Assembly: GCA_029449245.1 (NCBI GenBank)
Contig: JANATF010000011.1
Coordinates: 1 to 64,000, forward strand
DNA length: 64,000 nucleotides
Direction: 5' to 3'
Origin: Mortierella alpina
Lineage: Eukaryota > Mortierellomycota > Mortierellomycetes > Mortierellales > Mortierellaceae
Shown here: piece by piece, positions 45,675 to 57,205 of the stretch
Layout of the letters: each line of letters opens with the position of its first letter
How positions within the stretch are numbered: position 1 is the first letter of the stretch
The notes under the pieces: model-generated
The model's input: only the letters and a program-made list of their open reading frames with translations
Databases searched by the model: none
Told to the model about the DNA's origin: nothing
Position numbers and translations under genes: made by a program

Positions 45675-46940
45675 GATGCTGACAAGTTCTGTTGGCGGTT
45701 TTTCTCATATCAATCACACATATATTTCTTTTATGTCGTTTTTCTTTTTTTTTCTTTCACTTTCTCTCATGCACCTTTCAAATATCCCCCCCTTCCTTCA
45801 TCCTCCACGCGCATTGTATAGACGATTGTTACTTGTTGTAATCCAATAAAGCTAGTAGTTCAAAACAAACCAGAGAGGAAGTACTGTACACATAGATGTC
45901 TGCTCTTCAACAGACAGAGAGAAAAAAAATTCCTTCCGAGATAATCCAAGGGAGCACAAAGCCAATCAAACTCTTGGATCGCGGCGGGTCAGGAACACGA
46001 GCTGGCCAGGAACAGGCACTCCGAAAAAAAGGTTTCCATGACGCGCGTTTGCAGATGGGCAGGGGCACGAGAAGAGAAAGATGAGCCAGATTGACAGCGA
46101 AGGGGACTTGCGAGCGAGCACAAGAGGGGAGCGTGCGGAGATGGCCACGAGGCAGGTAAAGTTTTTTTTTGTTGTCTCTCCATATGACGGAATACATGAA
46201 AAAAAAGGGGGAAGCAGAGGTGGGAGGGATCAGGAACCATGCAAAGCTGCAAAAACATAACAAGGGCGCGAGAAGTGGCACAGAGCTCACATTGGCTGTC
46301 CTGCAGGCTGCAGCAGGTGTGGCTCACCATTGTGCCGTGGCCCATGGTGTGGCAGCGGCGAGGATACGGCATATGCAGGGCCATGGATCCTGGCAGCAAG
46401 GCCCATCGCCATGGGAGCATGGGCTCGCAGAACAGGACAAGACTAAAAAACCATGAAAAAAAAACACATCGCAGGCGCATTCCAGCTGCACCGTGGTTGG
46501 AGATTCCAGTTGATTCCCCCTTCCCCCGCTGACCCGCCCTCAGCGACGCATCAGTCTTCCGCGTCTGGTCTGGTCACAAGGGCCTGCCATTGATCCTTTT
46601 TTTTTTTTCTTTCTTTGTCTCTTATCTTCCTGCACACGCACTCTCTTTTCTCGCTCTCTCTCGCTCTCTCTCTCTCGCTCTCTCTCTTGAACTCTTTTCT
46701 GTCTTTTCCCGTTATCGCTTGTTCACACACACACACACACACACCCTCACTCTCCCTCGCCTGCTCCACACTCACTCGACAAGTGCATCCTCACACAGCC
46801 CTGACTCCTCGCCTCATCGCACCCAGCCTCTTGCCTTGTCCGCACCACTCTGAATCCCGAATCTCCAGGTCAACCCCCTGCTGAAATACCCTGCGACCGT
46901 CTACAACGCAAAATACACATCCCCTACACACTCCCACAGC
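45675..46940. other. Intergenic region between EF-G and the membrane-protein gene
   Basis: About 1.27 kb. AATAAA at about 45,845 is a good poly(A) signal for EF-G. The rest has only short frames. From 46,590 it is very pyrimidine-rich (CTCTCT runs) with a CA-repeat at about 46,723-46,743, leading into the next start; this is the likely promoter and leader. Confidence 0.55.
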
Positions 46941-49009
46941 ATGTATCATTCCATGGTGCAGGGCAATGAGGAGATGGACGAGCCGCGGTGGAACGGTAAG
47001 TCGAAATCCTTCGAAAAATCCTTCATCCTTCCTTCCTCAGGCACCCACGTCGTAGCATCGATGCGGGTCCTGTGCTATTTACCACGAGCACTGGCACTGG
47101 CACTGGCACTAGCACTTTCGCTTGCACTTTTAAACAAACGCGACTCACCTTTTGCTCTTGTACTGTTGACGCGCACATAGAGGTATTGCGGTTTATACCC
47201 GGACAGAGCCGCAACAACCGCTCATCCACCTCTCTAGCCTCCCGAGCAGTGACCATCTACGACGACGACGAGAGCTCGCCTCTGCTCTCGAGTGGACTTA
47301 TCCCAACACGGAGGCAGGTCTCGCAGTGGACCAACAGCATATGGAAACGACAACTTGTCCTCCTGGTCCTACCCGTGTCCATTGTAAGTACACAAGTGCA
47401 TCGGAACGGTCTCAGATAGTATCCAAGCACCCGCCTGACTGCAGCAGCCTGCAGAACGCTTTTTGCAAGGCCGCATTGCCTCGGCTCTGCTCTGTTCTCC
47501 TTGCTGCCCTGTGTTCTGGATCCGCAAAACCTTGTTGAGCCATCGGACTAACAAAAAGCGCCATGCCGCGTGCCTCCGCATCCGCTTGGTTAGGTCATCA
47601 TGTGGTGCTCAGTGCCCCTTCGAACATACCCCGACGAGCCAGACGAAGGTGGCGGCGGTTCCAACTCCTCCTGGCCTTGGGACAAATTCCCCTGGAAGCA
47701 ACCCAATGATACCCTACAGTCCACCTCACTCCTTCTCGCAACAGCGGTAACAGGCGCAGGAGCAGGATCGACAAGTCTTGCGGGCAACCTGACCGACATC
47801 AGCAACCTGCTCCCCCCGGGATCTCCCCAGCCCTCGGTGATGATCAACTTTTGGTTCTTCCTCTGGTTCTACTATGGCTTCTACAATGCGATCGCGCTCT
47901 TGCTCATCACCAAAATATTCAACATCTACTCGCTCAACTGGTGGCCCAAGGCCCTCGGAGGCCTGACGTCCTACTTCATCTTCTGGCTGTCAACACAGCT
48001 CCTGGGGATCTTGATCTACTACTTCACAGGACTGGAGGGCTACCGGCTGACTTGGGTGTTTCTCACCTTCTGCACCATGACCATACCACTGCTCGTCGCG
48101 TTTTTGGTCATTCGATCCGAGAACAGGAACGTGTACCGCCACTCACTCACAGCTGCGCAGAAACTGTTCCTTTCAGCCTCGTCTTTCGAGTCTCGCATTC
48201 CAGCCTCCTACATCCGCTTTCTCTGGTTCTGCGTGGCCCTTGCGATTGCCCTCAGCACAATCGTCACAGGAGAGCTCTACGCGGATCAATATATCCAAAC
48301 ATCACAAAACAGCGCACATACCACCATTGAGGGCCTCATCTACGTCTACACATGGGTCGGCACCATCTACATCCTCGACGCCATCACGGACTATATTGTC
48401 GAGACCCGCGTACGGTCCTACCCACTCTCTTCGATCTTCAAACTCTACTATTTCATGATCTATTTCATCTTTTACAGGAACCTCTTTGTCCGACTTCGAT
48501 CGTACGAGCAGTTCCTGGTGATTCAGCTGGCGTCCTCATTCTGGGTGTGTATCTTCCATCCCATCTGCATGACGCACACAGTCTACCGCACCCTCGTCTA
48601 CCTTTTCGGCATCACCAGGACATATGAGGAATATAAGCGGCAAGTCGGCCGCGGCCTGTTCCTGAGAAACCTTGCCGAGAATGTAACCATGCTGGCGTTT
48701 CTCTGTTGGGTCAACATTCTGTACTACGGGCCTAATGCCAAAATCTACCCGTACTTTCAATTCAAGGATCGAAATCTCGAATACAACCACGAAGTTACTG
48801 TCTATGCATCGCTGGGCATCTGGGCCAGCGAGCTGATCTCTAATTTCATCAACCGGACCATCTGCAAGCGACTGATGGGTCACCATGTCACCAAGGAGGC
48901 CCTCAAGGACTTTAAGGAATACCCCGAGCTCATTGTGGCCTTTGTCCTGGTCATGATACATATCCTTCAGGATATGTTGCTCTCGTTGCTGAACCTCAAC
49001 TTTGCATAA
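46941..49009 (+). CDS. Multi-pass membrane protein of unknown function
   Basis: Three exons, 46941-46995, 47181-47383 and 47594-49009, give 557 residues. I do not recognise the family. The first membrane segment spans the second splice junction (LVLLVLPVSI|VIMW). A luminal-type Asn/Ser/Gly-rich loop with potential N-glycosylation sites (NSS, NDT, NLT) follows. At least seven further hydrophobic segments are visible, e.g. FWFFLWFYYGFYNAIALLL, YFIFWLSTQLLGILIYY, FLWFCVALAIALSTIV and AFVLVMIHILQDMLL. Several loops hold conserved-looking polar residues (YFMIYFIFYRNLFVRLRSYE; FGITRTYEEYKRQVGRG). The N-terminus is acidic and cytosolic-looking (TIYDDDESSPLLSSG, recalling a sorting signal). A transporter or receptor-like role is possible but not supported by a motif. 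Confidence 0.8.
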
Positions 49010-49460
49010 GCAAGAGTCTTTTTTATATCATCTCCTACGGACACGCCAACACACCCTCTCTTTCTCGTCCTCGCTATCTCCTTCTCTTCGTTTCTTTTTG
49101 CATCCATTGTATCATTACTCCTCTCATGACCCACCGATAGTTGTAGACTAATAAACCAAACAAAGCGCAGTTGGATTGAAGCCTTTTTGCAGCAACTGTT
49201 ACATCCATGACTGTGCGCCTCTTTGTATACAGTAGCCCAGCCAAGCATGGTTACAAAATTTTACGGATCAGACGAAGCTAGACGGGACATGGGATTTGTG
49301 CGGATATCAGGCTGCATGAAGAAATTTGCACAACCTTAAAAAAGGGAGTGAGATTTGAACTTTGGCACGCACGGAGCTGTGCACACACAGTTCAAAAACG
49401 ACGGGAATCGTGGGTAATGATCTATCAATATTAGTGTGTATTATTATGGGTTCAGGATAT
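49010..49460. other. Convergent 3' region
   Basis: 451 bp between facing stops. AATAAA-like signals appear at about 49,150 (plus strand, AATAAACC). No gene seen. Confidence 0.55.
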
Positions 49461-52400
49461 CTATGAATGCTCAAACATGGCGGCCAGCCCAACGGCGCCC
49501 GCAACGGGCGAACGCCCAATGGTCGATGGAGGAGTGGTGACCGAGACTGTTCTCTCGCTGTTGCTGCTGCTGGCTGTAGCAGACACGCTGTTGCTGCTCT
49601 CTAAAGGCCGTGGACGGCTCTGCTGCCATGCCAGGATATTGGATGCTCCTGTCATAGGCAGGACCCCAGGACGCTTCAGCGAACCAGAGTTCAATTGGAC
49701 ATTAGCGTTGCTGTGGCTGGATCTTCTAGGCACTGCCGATGAAGGTGTCCCACGCTCCGAGCCTCTGAGCGACAGCTGGCGCCCAAGTGCAGAGTTGCCA
49801 CCCGAGTGGCCAATCGCCTCACGCCTCTTGATCTCGGCTAGCGCCTGCACGAGGTTTCCATAGGCCCCTGAAGATCCTAAACTGTTGGCATTGACATGCA
49901 TGTTATAAAGAGCCTGCTGCTGTTGCTGGCTCAGTGTTGGGCCCTGCTGCTGTGCCGAGAGCTGCTGCTGGTGATGCTGATACTGCTGATGATGTTGATA
50001 TTGCTGATGCTGATGCTGATGCTGATGCTGATGCTGATGCTGATGCTGCTGTGGAAAGTAAGATGTGGGGGCCTTGGGTGAAGGTGCGCCCTTAAGATTC
50101 ACCAGACTGGTGGCGCTATCATTGTTGTTGTACATCTTGGATCCTTTGCCACCCATCGCTAGGCTGCTGAGATTGACCATCGACCCTGCTCTAGAGTTGG
50201 CGCGAGAACGTCCTCCAAGAGGCGATGGCAGGAAACTCCCGAGATCAATACTGGATCTCGCACTTTTCGCCCAGGCTTCCAGATCATCGACGAAGCCGTA
50301 TGCGCCAAAATAAATAACAGCGAGATCCACTGCGACCTGCAGAACGCAAAAGAAAGCCATAGACCCAAGTAGTGCAAAAGGGGTCATCTTTTCCAAAGGA
50401 ACCGCCAATAGGCAGAGAATACAGACGGCATTCAGGAATCGAGAAAGATACACGATCCTTTGAAACCTGTCGTACGACCGCAGGTTGATCCACTTTAGGA
50501 GTGAGTTGCAAAGGAAGACGAGGCTGCAGACGACAAGGAAATACTGCTTGGTCAGGTTGTAGTCCGTAGGGCGTACCGCCAACGAACCACCTGAGCCTGT
50601 GCCAGCAGCAGATCGACGATCAATCGGCGCCTCGAATCCCATGGCGACATAGCCCCCGGACCACTCCAGCGACGGACTCTGCATGCCCATGGCGACCAGA
50701 TGTCCTGCATCCGTGGGTATATCCTTGATATGGTGCTCCTCTTTGTAAAGACGAATCAAATCCAACGCCCCTGTGCCCACCAGAACGATGCAAACATGTA
50801 GCGGTAAATGCAAGTACGCCCACAGTTGCGAGAGCGTGGTGGTCTTGTGGAAAATCTGGGCCGAGTCAAGAAAAAAAAATGCAAGTTACCATATCAGTTT
50901 TCCAAAGTTCATCCATTGCAATCTCGAACCATTCTATCCTCGGTGCAGAAATGTGCCGAACTTACATCTTCCGAAAAGTCGTCGAAATACAGCCACCAGA
51001 GTGAGTACAGGATCACTGTTGTAAAGAGGAACAATATCCTAAAGGCGATCATTGAGAATAGTGGAGTAAGTAGGTCGTTCAATAGCCAGACAAGTCAGCG
51101 CAACACATAATCGTGTACTCACAAGAACGAGTCGTATCCTCTCTCCCAAGTACTGGCACCGGCGCTCAGCCCAATCAGTCCAATGACGTTCTGAATGTAC
51201 AAAAAAAGGGAAGCATGCGTGAGCTCAGGAAGGTAGTAAGGCGCTCTCACGATATGACACTTGGGTTGATCAAACACGTCTTACCTCGCCCAAGACAATA
51301 ATCGTGAACAATGCGAATCGTTCAGGCAGATGACTGCCTGCAAAAGTGACTGAAGTTCGGCCACCAAAGGACACCAGGACAGCAACTTCGATGACAATGG
51401 TGGTATACCACATCACGTAGCGCCAGGCCATGTTGTGTACTAGGATAGACAGACCCCAGATCACCATTGCTAGAGCATTGCTTCCGATTTGCAGCCAAAG
51501 TGGAGTCAATGACTTTTTGGAGCGATTGCGTCTCGCCCAGAAGAGCACTAAGCGCGAGTAAACGACAAGGGCAAGTTCGCTTGCATGAGTGACGAGTGTT
51601 GGATTAAACAGGGACCTAGACTCTTAAAGGAAAAGGAACTCACCATTTCCATATTCAATAACAAGGATGCCCTTGAGTACAATATAGCTCCCAATAAAGC
51701 CCGTGGAGGTCCGATATAAATGGTCCGAGGAGAATGCGCCGAAAGATATCAGGGCGCAAAACTCAATGAGCTTTAACAGCTTTGTAAATAGGTCGTCCAT
51801 GTCATATCTTGAAGCCCAGAATGTCTGGCCAGCCCACTTAAAGTCGGAAACAGAGGTTTTTCGCGTCAGTAAGAATATATAATTCAGTGATCGCCATTAA
51901 TCTACACCATCTCAAAGGTGTATGGGTACTTACAGCCCACCACATGATGACGAACCAGCCGATGTAATGCGCCAGTGCCCCTACGTGGATATAAGCAAGT
52001 CGCCGATGATTAGTAAGGAACAACTCCAGTGCATTGACCATACGATGATCATCGTTGGCAGACGCCTTACCTTCTCCTGTAATGGGGTGATTGTGTGTAA
52101 ACTCGGTCAAGTTGGCCACGAAAAGGAGATCGTAGAACAGTTCTGAATTCACAAAAAAGGACATATGAGAAGTGATTCAAAATTGAACATCAATGAGCTG
52201 TCTACAACTCCTGCGAAAAGATACTGCTGAAGTCGCTTACCGAGCCAGCTTGCTTTTGGTTCCTGTATCGGCATTGTGGAGAGATCGGTCGTTGGCCGTC
52301 TAACGGTTTGAGGTACAGTAGCAAGTAATGGCCTTGTGAGTGTCTGAAAAGAGCTGATAAAGAACGCGAGACCGTGTCGCAGGAAGAGCTTCCTTGATTT

Positions 52401-53761
52401 ACCTGTATCGTTGCTTCTTCCGACGACTTTTCTTCTCCTTGAACGACGAGATGGATTCCCTCCTTACAACTGCAATCGACTCTCCATTCAACACGTAATC
52501 ATCCTGCGCGAACGTCACTCCAGGCGCTAATTCAGTTTAAATCAACGCAGTGGCCCGTTAGCGACCATTGGGACTCGAGCAGGAACATACATGAGCGCTT
52601 TGGATGCGTAGGATGGACATACATTCAGGGGCGTGATCCGAGACGATAATTTGAACATCGTAGTCTCGGGGAATATTTTCAAAGTATGCAGCCAGCTCTT
52701 CCTTTGTTTGGATCGCCTCAACCTCTGTCCTCTCCTGCGCCGAGAGATCGAGTTCTTGAGTCAAGGTCGCGACGTTCTTTTCGTTCAAGGGACAAATTGG
52801 CTCGCTTTCAGCGTCCTCCTGGAGATGGATCTCTAGTAGAGCGTAGACACGAAGAATATAACATTAGGTGTGGCGTCTTGAAAGAGACACGTTTGTGCTA
52901 GCGGTCTTTTTTCATACCAAAGTGGACCCGAACAGCGCGCTCATCCTCAGAGGAAGCGGATTCCGAGTCGGAGAGAACTCTAGAAGGCAGAATAGAGAGG
53001 AGTTAGCAATCAAAGTCTAGAGTGATCGCGGAAGGGCGCCTACACTAAAGGAGTCCACTGTGGCACAAACCTAGCTGCAGGGGCGTGGATGGTGTTGGAT
53101 CGCCGTATGCCTTCTGGAATCCCTGCAGCGAGAGCCTTGGCCGCCTCCTGCACCATTTCCTCCCCATAGGGCGGCGGAATGATCATTTTGGCTGGCTGGT
53201 CTCTCATTCTGAACTGGGTCATACTGGGTCGAGAGCGTGGCATCACTGGACGGGCTGCGCCTGTTGAATGTCCCGAGGCAATGGACGAGGGACCTTCTGC
53301 GGCATTCCTAGAATGTGCAATGACAGTTGATCGGAAGCATTAGACACGAGGGGTACACCAAGTTGTGCCGACTCGATACTCGACCAGTTCGACTCTCGGT
53401 ACCTGCTTTCCATGTGCGAGTTCATCCTCTCGAAGGCCTTTTTGCGCAGAGACTGGATACTGCCGGCCATGCCCTCTGCAAAAGTCTGACTGGCCAACAG
53501 TCGACTCCTCAGTGGTCCTTGAGCATTGGAGGAAGAGGAATGGTCATCTTCAGCTGCTGGCTCTTGTTGCTGGGGGGTACTAGGCTCCGTGCTCAAAGCA
53601 GGGGGGTGGATGGAGGTCGGAGACTCGGTGAGCTGGTTGGATTGGCCGAATTCAGGTTGGCCTGTCTGTGGAATGGACAGTCGTGTGGTGCTCCTGCGGG
53701 TGCTGTGGTCATGCGGAGAAGGTGCGCTTGGCTTGTGGGTGGACGGTGAGGCTGGAGCCAT
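49461..53761 (-). CDS. Large LtrA-like (low temperature requirement A) membrane protein
   Basis: Thirteen exons on the minus strand: 53761-53403, 53307-53044, 52979-52918, 52832-52623, 52526-52468, 52343-52241, 52142-52071, 51980-51934, 51836-51644, 51547-51285, 51190-51123, 51038-50966 and 50855-49461. They join in phase to 1,055 residues. From ~350 on, the protein matches the LtrA family: SWLELFYDLLFVANLTEFTHNH, then WFVIMWWAWAG, SRYDMDDLF, VVLGE, and LAQLW-type SQLWAYLHLPLH near the end of the domain. About ten hydrophobic helices are expected. Bacterial LtrA was named for cold growth, but its biochemistry is unknown; the same holds here. The N-terminal ~350 residues are disordered and the last ~250 cytosolic, with a long His/Gln tract. 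Exons 5 and 10 were chosen by phase, since a nearby alternative donor/acceptor breaks the frame. Confidence 0.87.
50003..50047 (-). repeat. In-frame hexanucleotide microsatellite encoding (His-Gln)n
   Basis: About seven tandem CTGATG units on the plus strand, read on the minus strand as alternating His and Gln in the C-terminal tail of the LtrA-like protein. Neighbouring Gln/His-rich sequence extends the biased tract. Length is likely variable between strains. Confidence 0.9.
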
Positions 53762-54224
53762 GAAGGTGATGGCTGCTAAGAGTGCCGCGGTGAGGGCGAT
53801 GGAGGAGGACAGAGAGGCGAGAGGAGAGGAGAGAGAGGAGAGAGAGGAGAGGGAGGAGAGGGAGGAGGGAGGGAGGGAGGAGAGAGGAAGAGAGAGAAGA
53901 CGATCCAGATGGGATGGGGATGATGATGGCAGGCCGCAGAGTTACCGAGGGATGAGGAATGAGGTCAGAGGGCCGTGTGTCGCATGTGCAGACAGTGTAG
54001 ATATGAATAAGCCACACAGGGGCAGGGGCAGGGGCAGGGGCAGGGGGGCAGCAAAGAAGCTGGGGACTGTGCTGGTGCATCATGGAGTCATGCCGCAGAT
54101 GCGCCACGTGGGGGGGCAAGGAAGAACGGGAGAGCCATCGGGAGATGAATCGGACGTGCATTTCATTTCCGCTATGCTGCAGCACAGGGGGGCAATCACT
54201 TTAATACTCTACTGTACGACTACC
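53762..54224. promoter_or_regulatory. Leader of the LtrA-like gene and downstream region of chitin deacetylase
   Basis: 463 bp. GAGAGG/GGAGGGA purine runs at about 53,805-53,905 are, on the minus strand, a pyrimidine-rich leader before the LtrA-like start. Four tandem GGGGCA units lie at about 54,020-54,048. Confidence 0.5.
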
Positions 54225-55568
54225 TCAATTCGCAAGGGCGACCAGCGCGGCGAGTGCAAGACCCAGGGTGAGCCTCAAGGCACTGCTGTGCTCAGCAGCA
54301 GAGCTGACGCTGTTGCCCGTGGTTGAACTCGAAGAGCCGTTCGTACTCACCGCGGCCTTGTCCTGGATAGGATAGACAAATTTATCTTCCCAGTAGGGCT
54401 GCGCGATGTTGTTGCAGGCGGTCGCTGGCATGGTCTTGTACAGCTTCTGGATGGTCGGCAGCCAGAACTCGGTCAGCGTGATCGTCGCGTTCGACAGCTC
54501 GTGCTCCAAAACGACATGGCCTTGCTTGGTATCATTGCCCTTCTCTCGATTATCAATCCAGGTTGCAACCGTAGAGTTGATGCCTGCATACGTCGGGTGA
54601 CCTGGCGCTGGGGGAACCTGATCGCCATTTATCTCCCAATCGTCCGTGTCCTTATCCCATACAATGGCGCGCATTCCCATCTGCCAGCCAATGGCACGGA
54701 CACGATCGTCAATATCGCCATAAGGTGGGCGCCAGCACTTTGGGGTAACTCCGAGAACCTCCTTGATGATACGCAGGGCATAATAAAATTCTGCGACGAC
54801 CTCGGCATTGGTGAGCGTGGTCATGTGTGGGTGGGACCATGTATGGACACAGATGACATGACCATCATTGAGACCGCGCTGAGCGGCAACGGGAGCCCCA
54901 ACGATCTTGGATCCGATGTAGAACAGGTCAGCCTTTTGGTTATTGTGTGCGAGTAGATAGTCGTACAAGTTGGGTTCCGCCCACTTGCTGTTCTCGGCCG
55001 TGGCTGGCCAGTAGTACATAGGGCCATCATCGTATGTAAGGCCCCAGGTGCCAGGGACCTCACAAATCGAGATATCTGGAGGAATGTAGTCTACCTTTGG
55101 AGTCAGGCAACCTCCCTTCGTCCTACGCATACAAGTATATGAAAAAAGAGATGAGGATGTGCAAAATAAATGGGAAACGAGAAAATCGTTCCGTGGTAAA
55201 ACTTACCACCAACAATAGGGATCTCCAGCAGGTGATGCCGTATTGTCCGTGGTGGGGGGAGCGTTGGGAACCTTGGTCCAGTCAATAGTTTTCATAACAG
55301 CCACCACATTGGGGTCCGTCGCAGCATTAGTTACTACCACGTTCATTGTAGGATAGCCAGTAAGTGTCGGGACCACAGTGGCGAGGGGGCCGGATGGCAA
55401 GGGCGCGGAAGCGTCAGCTGGAGGCCATGAGGTGATGACTCCAGGCTGAGCAGGGAAGGACGGAAGGTAGGCGGGTGATTTTTGGGGCAGGTAGTTGCCA
55501 GTAGGGGTTGCAGCATGGACAGCCGCCAGCAGGGTCACAGCCAAGGTAGCACTTTTGATGGATATCAT
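54225..55568 (-). CDS. GPI-anchored chitin deacetylase (carbohydrate esterase family 4)
   Basis: Removes acetyl groups from cell-wall chitin to make chitosan. Two exons, 55568-55207 and 55122-54225, with a Trp codon split by the GT-AG intron, give 419 residues. The first ~19 residues form a signal peptide (ATLAVTLLAAVHA). The NodB catalytic domain (~155-345) shows the five family motifs: TYDDGP (general-base Asp and metal Asp), HTWSHPH (two metal His), RPPYGDIDDRVR, DTDDW, and VLEHEL. The usual TFDDGP reads TYDDGP. A Ser/Thr/Asn-rich stretch and a terminal hydrophobic tail (LRLTLGLALAALVALAN) indicate GPI attachment, placing the enzyme at the plasma membrane/cell wall. N-glycosylation sequons are present. 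Confidence 0.95.
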
Positions 55569-57205
55569 GATGACTTGGTCGCAGCGGTAGTTGTGGTCGT
55601 GGGGTTAGATGTTTTCAGGAGGGCCAGAGATATGGGATCACCCCAGTTAGGCGGCCCCTTTATAACAGTTGTACGGGTACCGCGTTTGACCGTTGATCCA
55701 TAAATATCTGCCAAAGGCGTAACTCATTCTCGGCTAAAGTTTGAAGGACAAACGTCCAGCAGACCAACTATTTCCATCTTTTAAAGACTATTTCGCTTCG
55801 GAAAAAGGATGAAGACCGCCATTCTAAAATTACCACAGCAGTTCTTCCACTGGCAATGACGGTCAGAGGGCGCCCTGCTCCGACAAGGGCCTGCTCTCAA
55901 CGAAAGACTACGTGCTGCAAAAGTTCTTCCCATTTATCAGAACGTTCTTCCTACTGCGATCTAGGACACTGCAGCGCACAAGCCCTGCACCTGGTCTCTA
56001 GCTGCAATAAGCAGCATCGGGTTCTTGAGCGGCCACGGCCTATCATTAACGCAGGACTGTTCGAAACTCTGCAGAAAGTCGTTGAAGGTAGTTTGTGGCG
56101 GGTCAGAGCAACAGAACGCAACGTCAACCCCTGAATGGGACGTTCAAATGGTAACAAGGTCTTCAAGTTAGCGTTAATTGGTGACAAAGGCCTATATGAC
56201 CTGGCGCTGCTCGAAGACATCAGGCGTTACGGCCATGACTCGCCATGAGAAGTGGCCGCGTTGTTGAAGCTGCACAATCACAATCCAGAAACGGGATGGC
56301 ATATACTTTTGGATCAACCAAGACGATGCAGGAATGCCCATGAGGGGCCAACAAGAGAAAGCACAACAGCATCCACGTACATAGGGCAAGTCCAACCTTC
56401 AAAACTTCAACTCACAACGTGCAGCGGGGCAGTGCTTGTCGAATCGAGCCTTGTCGTACTGCGCAGCGCTAGATCGAAGGCTCAAGGACGCTCGCACGAT
56501 GCACCCCTTGATCCTTGATCTCTCTTTCAGTCATGCCTGCGACGACTTTATCCAAGGCTGGCCAAGGAGAAAGCGAGGAGGAGAGGAAAAGCCAAGGAGA
56601 GATGGATGTTGACAGAGTGCAAGGGCGCAGCGAGGAGCGTCGAGGCACGTCCTTGGGTCTTACCCCAGCCCAGTCTACCCACCGTGTAATTGTGATGATC
56701 GGGCTATGAAATGCGCTGACAAGGTGGAGAAAGATGAGCACCATGTTGTCTTGAGCACCACAACAAACGCATATCGCATGGAGTAGGACCACACCATGCC
56801 ATGGCATGGCCATCGTGTATCGCTCTCTTTCTCTCTGTCTCTCTGTCTCTCTGCCTCTCTGCCTCTCTGCCTCTCTCTCGTTTCGTGCCCCTTGACACTT
56901 CCTTGCACACTCGTCCTTGCGCGTCCTCGCTCTTCCTTGCACACTTGCCATCCTCTGCTCCCTCTCCCGCTCGTCCTTGCACACTCGTCGCCATCTGCTG
57001 CCTTTCAGCCGCCCTTCTTAGGCCCCTGCCTTGTGGTTGTGTTTATTTTTAAAAAAAAGAACCAAAGAACAAAATCCAGCTTCCTACCATTCGTTTTGAT
57101 TGAGGCTCAAAGATCATCTTTGAGAAGTTGTCGCTCTTTGCGCTCCATCCTGCATCCCCACAGACCCACCTCCCTCCTCACCGCCCGCTCCCTCTAGTCT
57201 TGACC
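55569..57205. promoter_or_regulatory. Divergent upstream region (chitin deacetylase / kelch protein)
   Basis: 1.6 kb between divergent starts. Frames inside are short and without domains. A tandem CTCTCTGTCTCTCTGCC-type repeat lies at about 56,820-56,880, and the next ~150 bp carry repeated TCCTTGCACACT-like motifs, ending in an oligo-A run (57,050). A TATA-like TTTATAACAG at about 55,659-55,668 faces the deacetylase start (TATAAA on the minus strand). Confidence 0.5.

Noticed and set aside
52404-52467. Longer version of LtrA exon 5 ending at a GTAAAT donor
   Set aside because: It stays open and adds a basic segment, but joining it to exon 6 breaks the frame leading to the LtrA motif; the GTAAGG donor at 52467 keeps it.
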